Assembly (NCBI GenBank): GCA_002391465.1
Contig: DGFC01000166.1
Coordinates: 4,370 to 11,602 of the forward strand
DNA length: 7,233 bases
Source of the DNA: Firmicutes bacterium UBA3910
Lineage (GTDB): Bacteria; Bacillota; Limnochordia; Darwinibacteriales; Darwinibacteriaceae
Reading direction: 5' to 3'
Part shown: in pieces, positions 6,004-7,233 of the stretch
Layout of the letters: each line of letters opens with the position of its first letter
Position numbering within the stretch: position 1 is the stretch's first letter
The notes under the pieces: generated by a model
Databases searched by the model: none
The model's input: only the letters and a program-made list of their open reading frames with translations
What the model was told of the DNA's origin: nothing
Position numbers and translations under genes: made by a program

Positions 6004-7233
6004 CTAACCCTGTGTAATGGCCTTGACGGGGCATTTACCGGCGCAGATACCGCAGCTGATGCAAACCTCAGGCTGAATCACATGGGGTTTCTTCCGTTCA
6101 CCGCTGATTGCTCCCGTGGGACAGACCCGAACGCAGGCTGTACAGCCGATACAGGCCTCCTGGTTAATCTCGTAGGCCGCACTCATCCCGGCGCACACAT
6201 TAGCGGGACAGCGTTTGTCCTTAATGTGGGCTTCATACTCGTCCCGGAAGTGATGTAAGGTGCTGAGCACAGGTGTGGGAGCAGAACCGCCTAATTGGCA
6301 GAGGGAAGTGTTGATAATATGCTCACCCAACTCTTCCAAAAGTTCCAGATCCCCTTCCCTGCCCTCTCCAGAGCAGATGCGATCGAGGATTTCCAGCATC
6401 CGCTTAGTTCCTTCCCGGCAGGGAGTACATTTACCGCAGGATTCGTTCTGGGTAAATTTAAGGAAGAACCTGGCCACATCCACAACACAGGTGCTGTTGT
6501 CCATTACGACCATACCGCCCGAACCCATCATGGCTCCCGCTTCCTGCAGGGACTCATAATCAATGGGCAGATCCAAGAGGTCAGCAGGGATACATCCACC
6601 GGAAGGTCCGCCAATTTGGACAGCTTTTAGTTCTCCGCCGTTGCTCACCCCACCGCCAATATCGTAAATGATCTCCCGGATGGTCATACCCATGGGGACT
6701 TCCACTAAACCAGTGTTGTTAATCTTACCTGTCAAAGCAAATACTTTGGTGCCGGTGGATTTTTCACTGCCGACTGCTTTGTAAACTTCGGCGCCTTGGC
6801 AGATAATATACGGTACATTGGCAAAGGTTTCCACGTTATTGATGTTGGTGGGCTTACCCCACAGTCCCGATACGGACGGGAACGGCGGTTTGGGCCTTGG
6901 CATGCCGCGGTTGCCTTCAATAGACGCCATCAGAGCAGTTTCTTCACCGCAGACAAAGGCACCGGCGCCTTTCTTTATTTTAAGGTCGAAGCTGAAGCCG
7001 CTGTTGAAGATGTTTTCACCCAGAAAACCATATTCTCTGGCCTGTTCGAGGGCGATCTCTAAGCGGCGAATGGCCAAAGGATACTCCGCCCGGACGTAGA
7101 TATAACCCTCGTCGGCGCCAATGGCGTAAGCAGCAATTATCATGCCTTCAATGATTCGGTGGGGGTCACCCTCCAGGAGGCTTCTGTCCATAAAGGCACC
7201 TGGATCTCCCTCGTCGGCGTTGCAGATCACATA
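6004..7233 (-). CDS. hndC: NAD(P)-binding flavoprotein subunit of [FeFe]-hydrogenase (HndC/HydB, NuoF-like), N-terminus cut off
   Basis: Electron-input subunit that binds FMN and NAD(P)H and passes electrons to the catalytic subunit. The window holds the last 409 residues of a protein that is usually about 590-620. The frame is open through the right edge, so about 190 residues are outside (the thioredoxin-like [2Fe-2S] domain and the GRGGAGF nucleotide loop). Visible are [14 protein letters not shown] at the edge, the flavin-site [13 protein letters not shown], and the [4Fe-4S] motif [12 protein letters not shown] (codons 6418-6444) with its fourth Cys in SLCQLGG (near 6300). The C-terminal ferredoxin domain has [12 protein letters not shown] and [12 protein letters not shown] (6031-6153). 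This C-terminal domain separates HndC/HydB from respiratory NuoF and occurs in subunits of electron-bifurcating hydrogenases. The apparent start at 7230 is only an internal Val GTG codon. HndA/HndB-like genes would be expected further upstream, outside the window. Confidence 0.95.
   Translation of the reverse strand, partial: YVICNADEGDPGAFMDRSLLEGDPHRIIEGMIIAAYAIGADEGYIYVRAEYPLAIRRLEIALEQAREYGFLGENIFNSGFSFDLKIKKGAGAFVCGEETALMASIEGNRGMPRPKPPFPSVSGLWGKPTNINNVETFANVPYIICQGAEVYKAVGSEKSTGTKVFALTGKINNTGLVEVPMGMTIREIIYDIGGGVSNGGELKAVQIGGPSGGCIPADLLDLPIDYESLQEAGAMMGSGGMVVMDNSTCVVDVARFFLKFTQNESCGKCTPCREGTKRMLEILDRICSGEGREGDLELLEELGEHIINTSLCQLGGSAPTPVLSTLHHFRDEYEAHIKDKRCPANVCAGMSAAYEINQEACIGCTACVRVCPTGAISGERKKPHVIQPEVCISCGICAGKCPVKAITQG

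Noticed and set aside
6260..7099. Overlapping plus-strand frames (6295-6630, 6796-7062, 6818-7099) opposite the flavoprotein gene.
   Set aside because: They are antisense to conserved NuoF motifs and lack start signals.
7228..7230. Apparent start of the flavoprotein subunit at 7230.
   Set aside because: The codon is GTG for the Val in [11 protein letters not shown], an internal conserved stretch; the frame continues to the window edge, so the gene is simply cut off.

Overview
The window reads as part of the chromosome of a strictly anaerobic, fermentative bacterium, most likely a Firmicute of the Clostridia or a related class. The evidence is an NAD(P)-linked multi-subunit [FeFe]-hydrogenase, strong AGGAGG-type ribosome binding sites, GTG/TTG alternative starts and a sigma-A-like promoter with an extended -10. 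Genus and species cannot be named from this sequence. All recognised genes lie on the minus strand, so the biological reading order runs from 7233 down to 1.

Reading that way, the window opens inside the flavoprotein subunit of the hydrogenase (HndC/HydB/NuoF type, 5' end cut off). After 28 bp comes the complete catalytic subunit (HndD/HydA type, with all three H-cluster signatures). Only about 23 bp further on starts a three-gene ABC importer of the nitrate/sulfonate/taurine (NMT1/SsuABC) family: secreted binding protein, permease, ATPase. The binding protein and permease genes overlap by about 26 nt, and the permease and ATPase genes by 8 nt. No terminator or promoter is evident between the hydrogenase and the importer, so the five genes look like one transcription unit. 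It ends at a perfect 15-bp stem plus U-tract terminator at 1681-1725. An 11-bp perfect inverted repeat sits in the first codons of the permease gene, just after the binding-protein stop, and may set the balance between binding protein and membrane components.

Beyond the terminator a new unit starts with its own promoter (TTCGCA-17-TACAAT, with TG extension) and pyrG, CTP synthase, which runs off the left edge just after its catalytic HPE motif. Its start is unusual: a consensus AAGGAGG lies directly against an in-frame ATG with no spacer, while the family-consistent start is a GTG 51 nt further on.

The hydrogenase subunits would couple NAD(P)H (and possibly ferredoxin, by electron bifurcation) to H2 in the cytoplasm. 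The importer's substrate is unknown. Its physical linkage to the hydrogenase is the most interesting point in the window. The remaining non-coding DNA is short (23-28 bp gaps and about 210-260 bp before pyrG), and I see no RNA genes, mobile elements, CRISPR or plus-strand genes.
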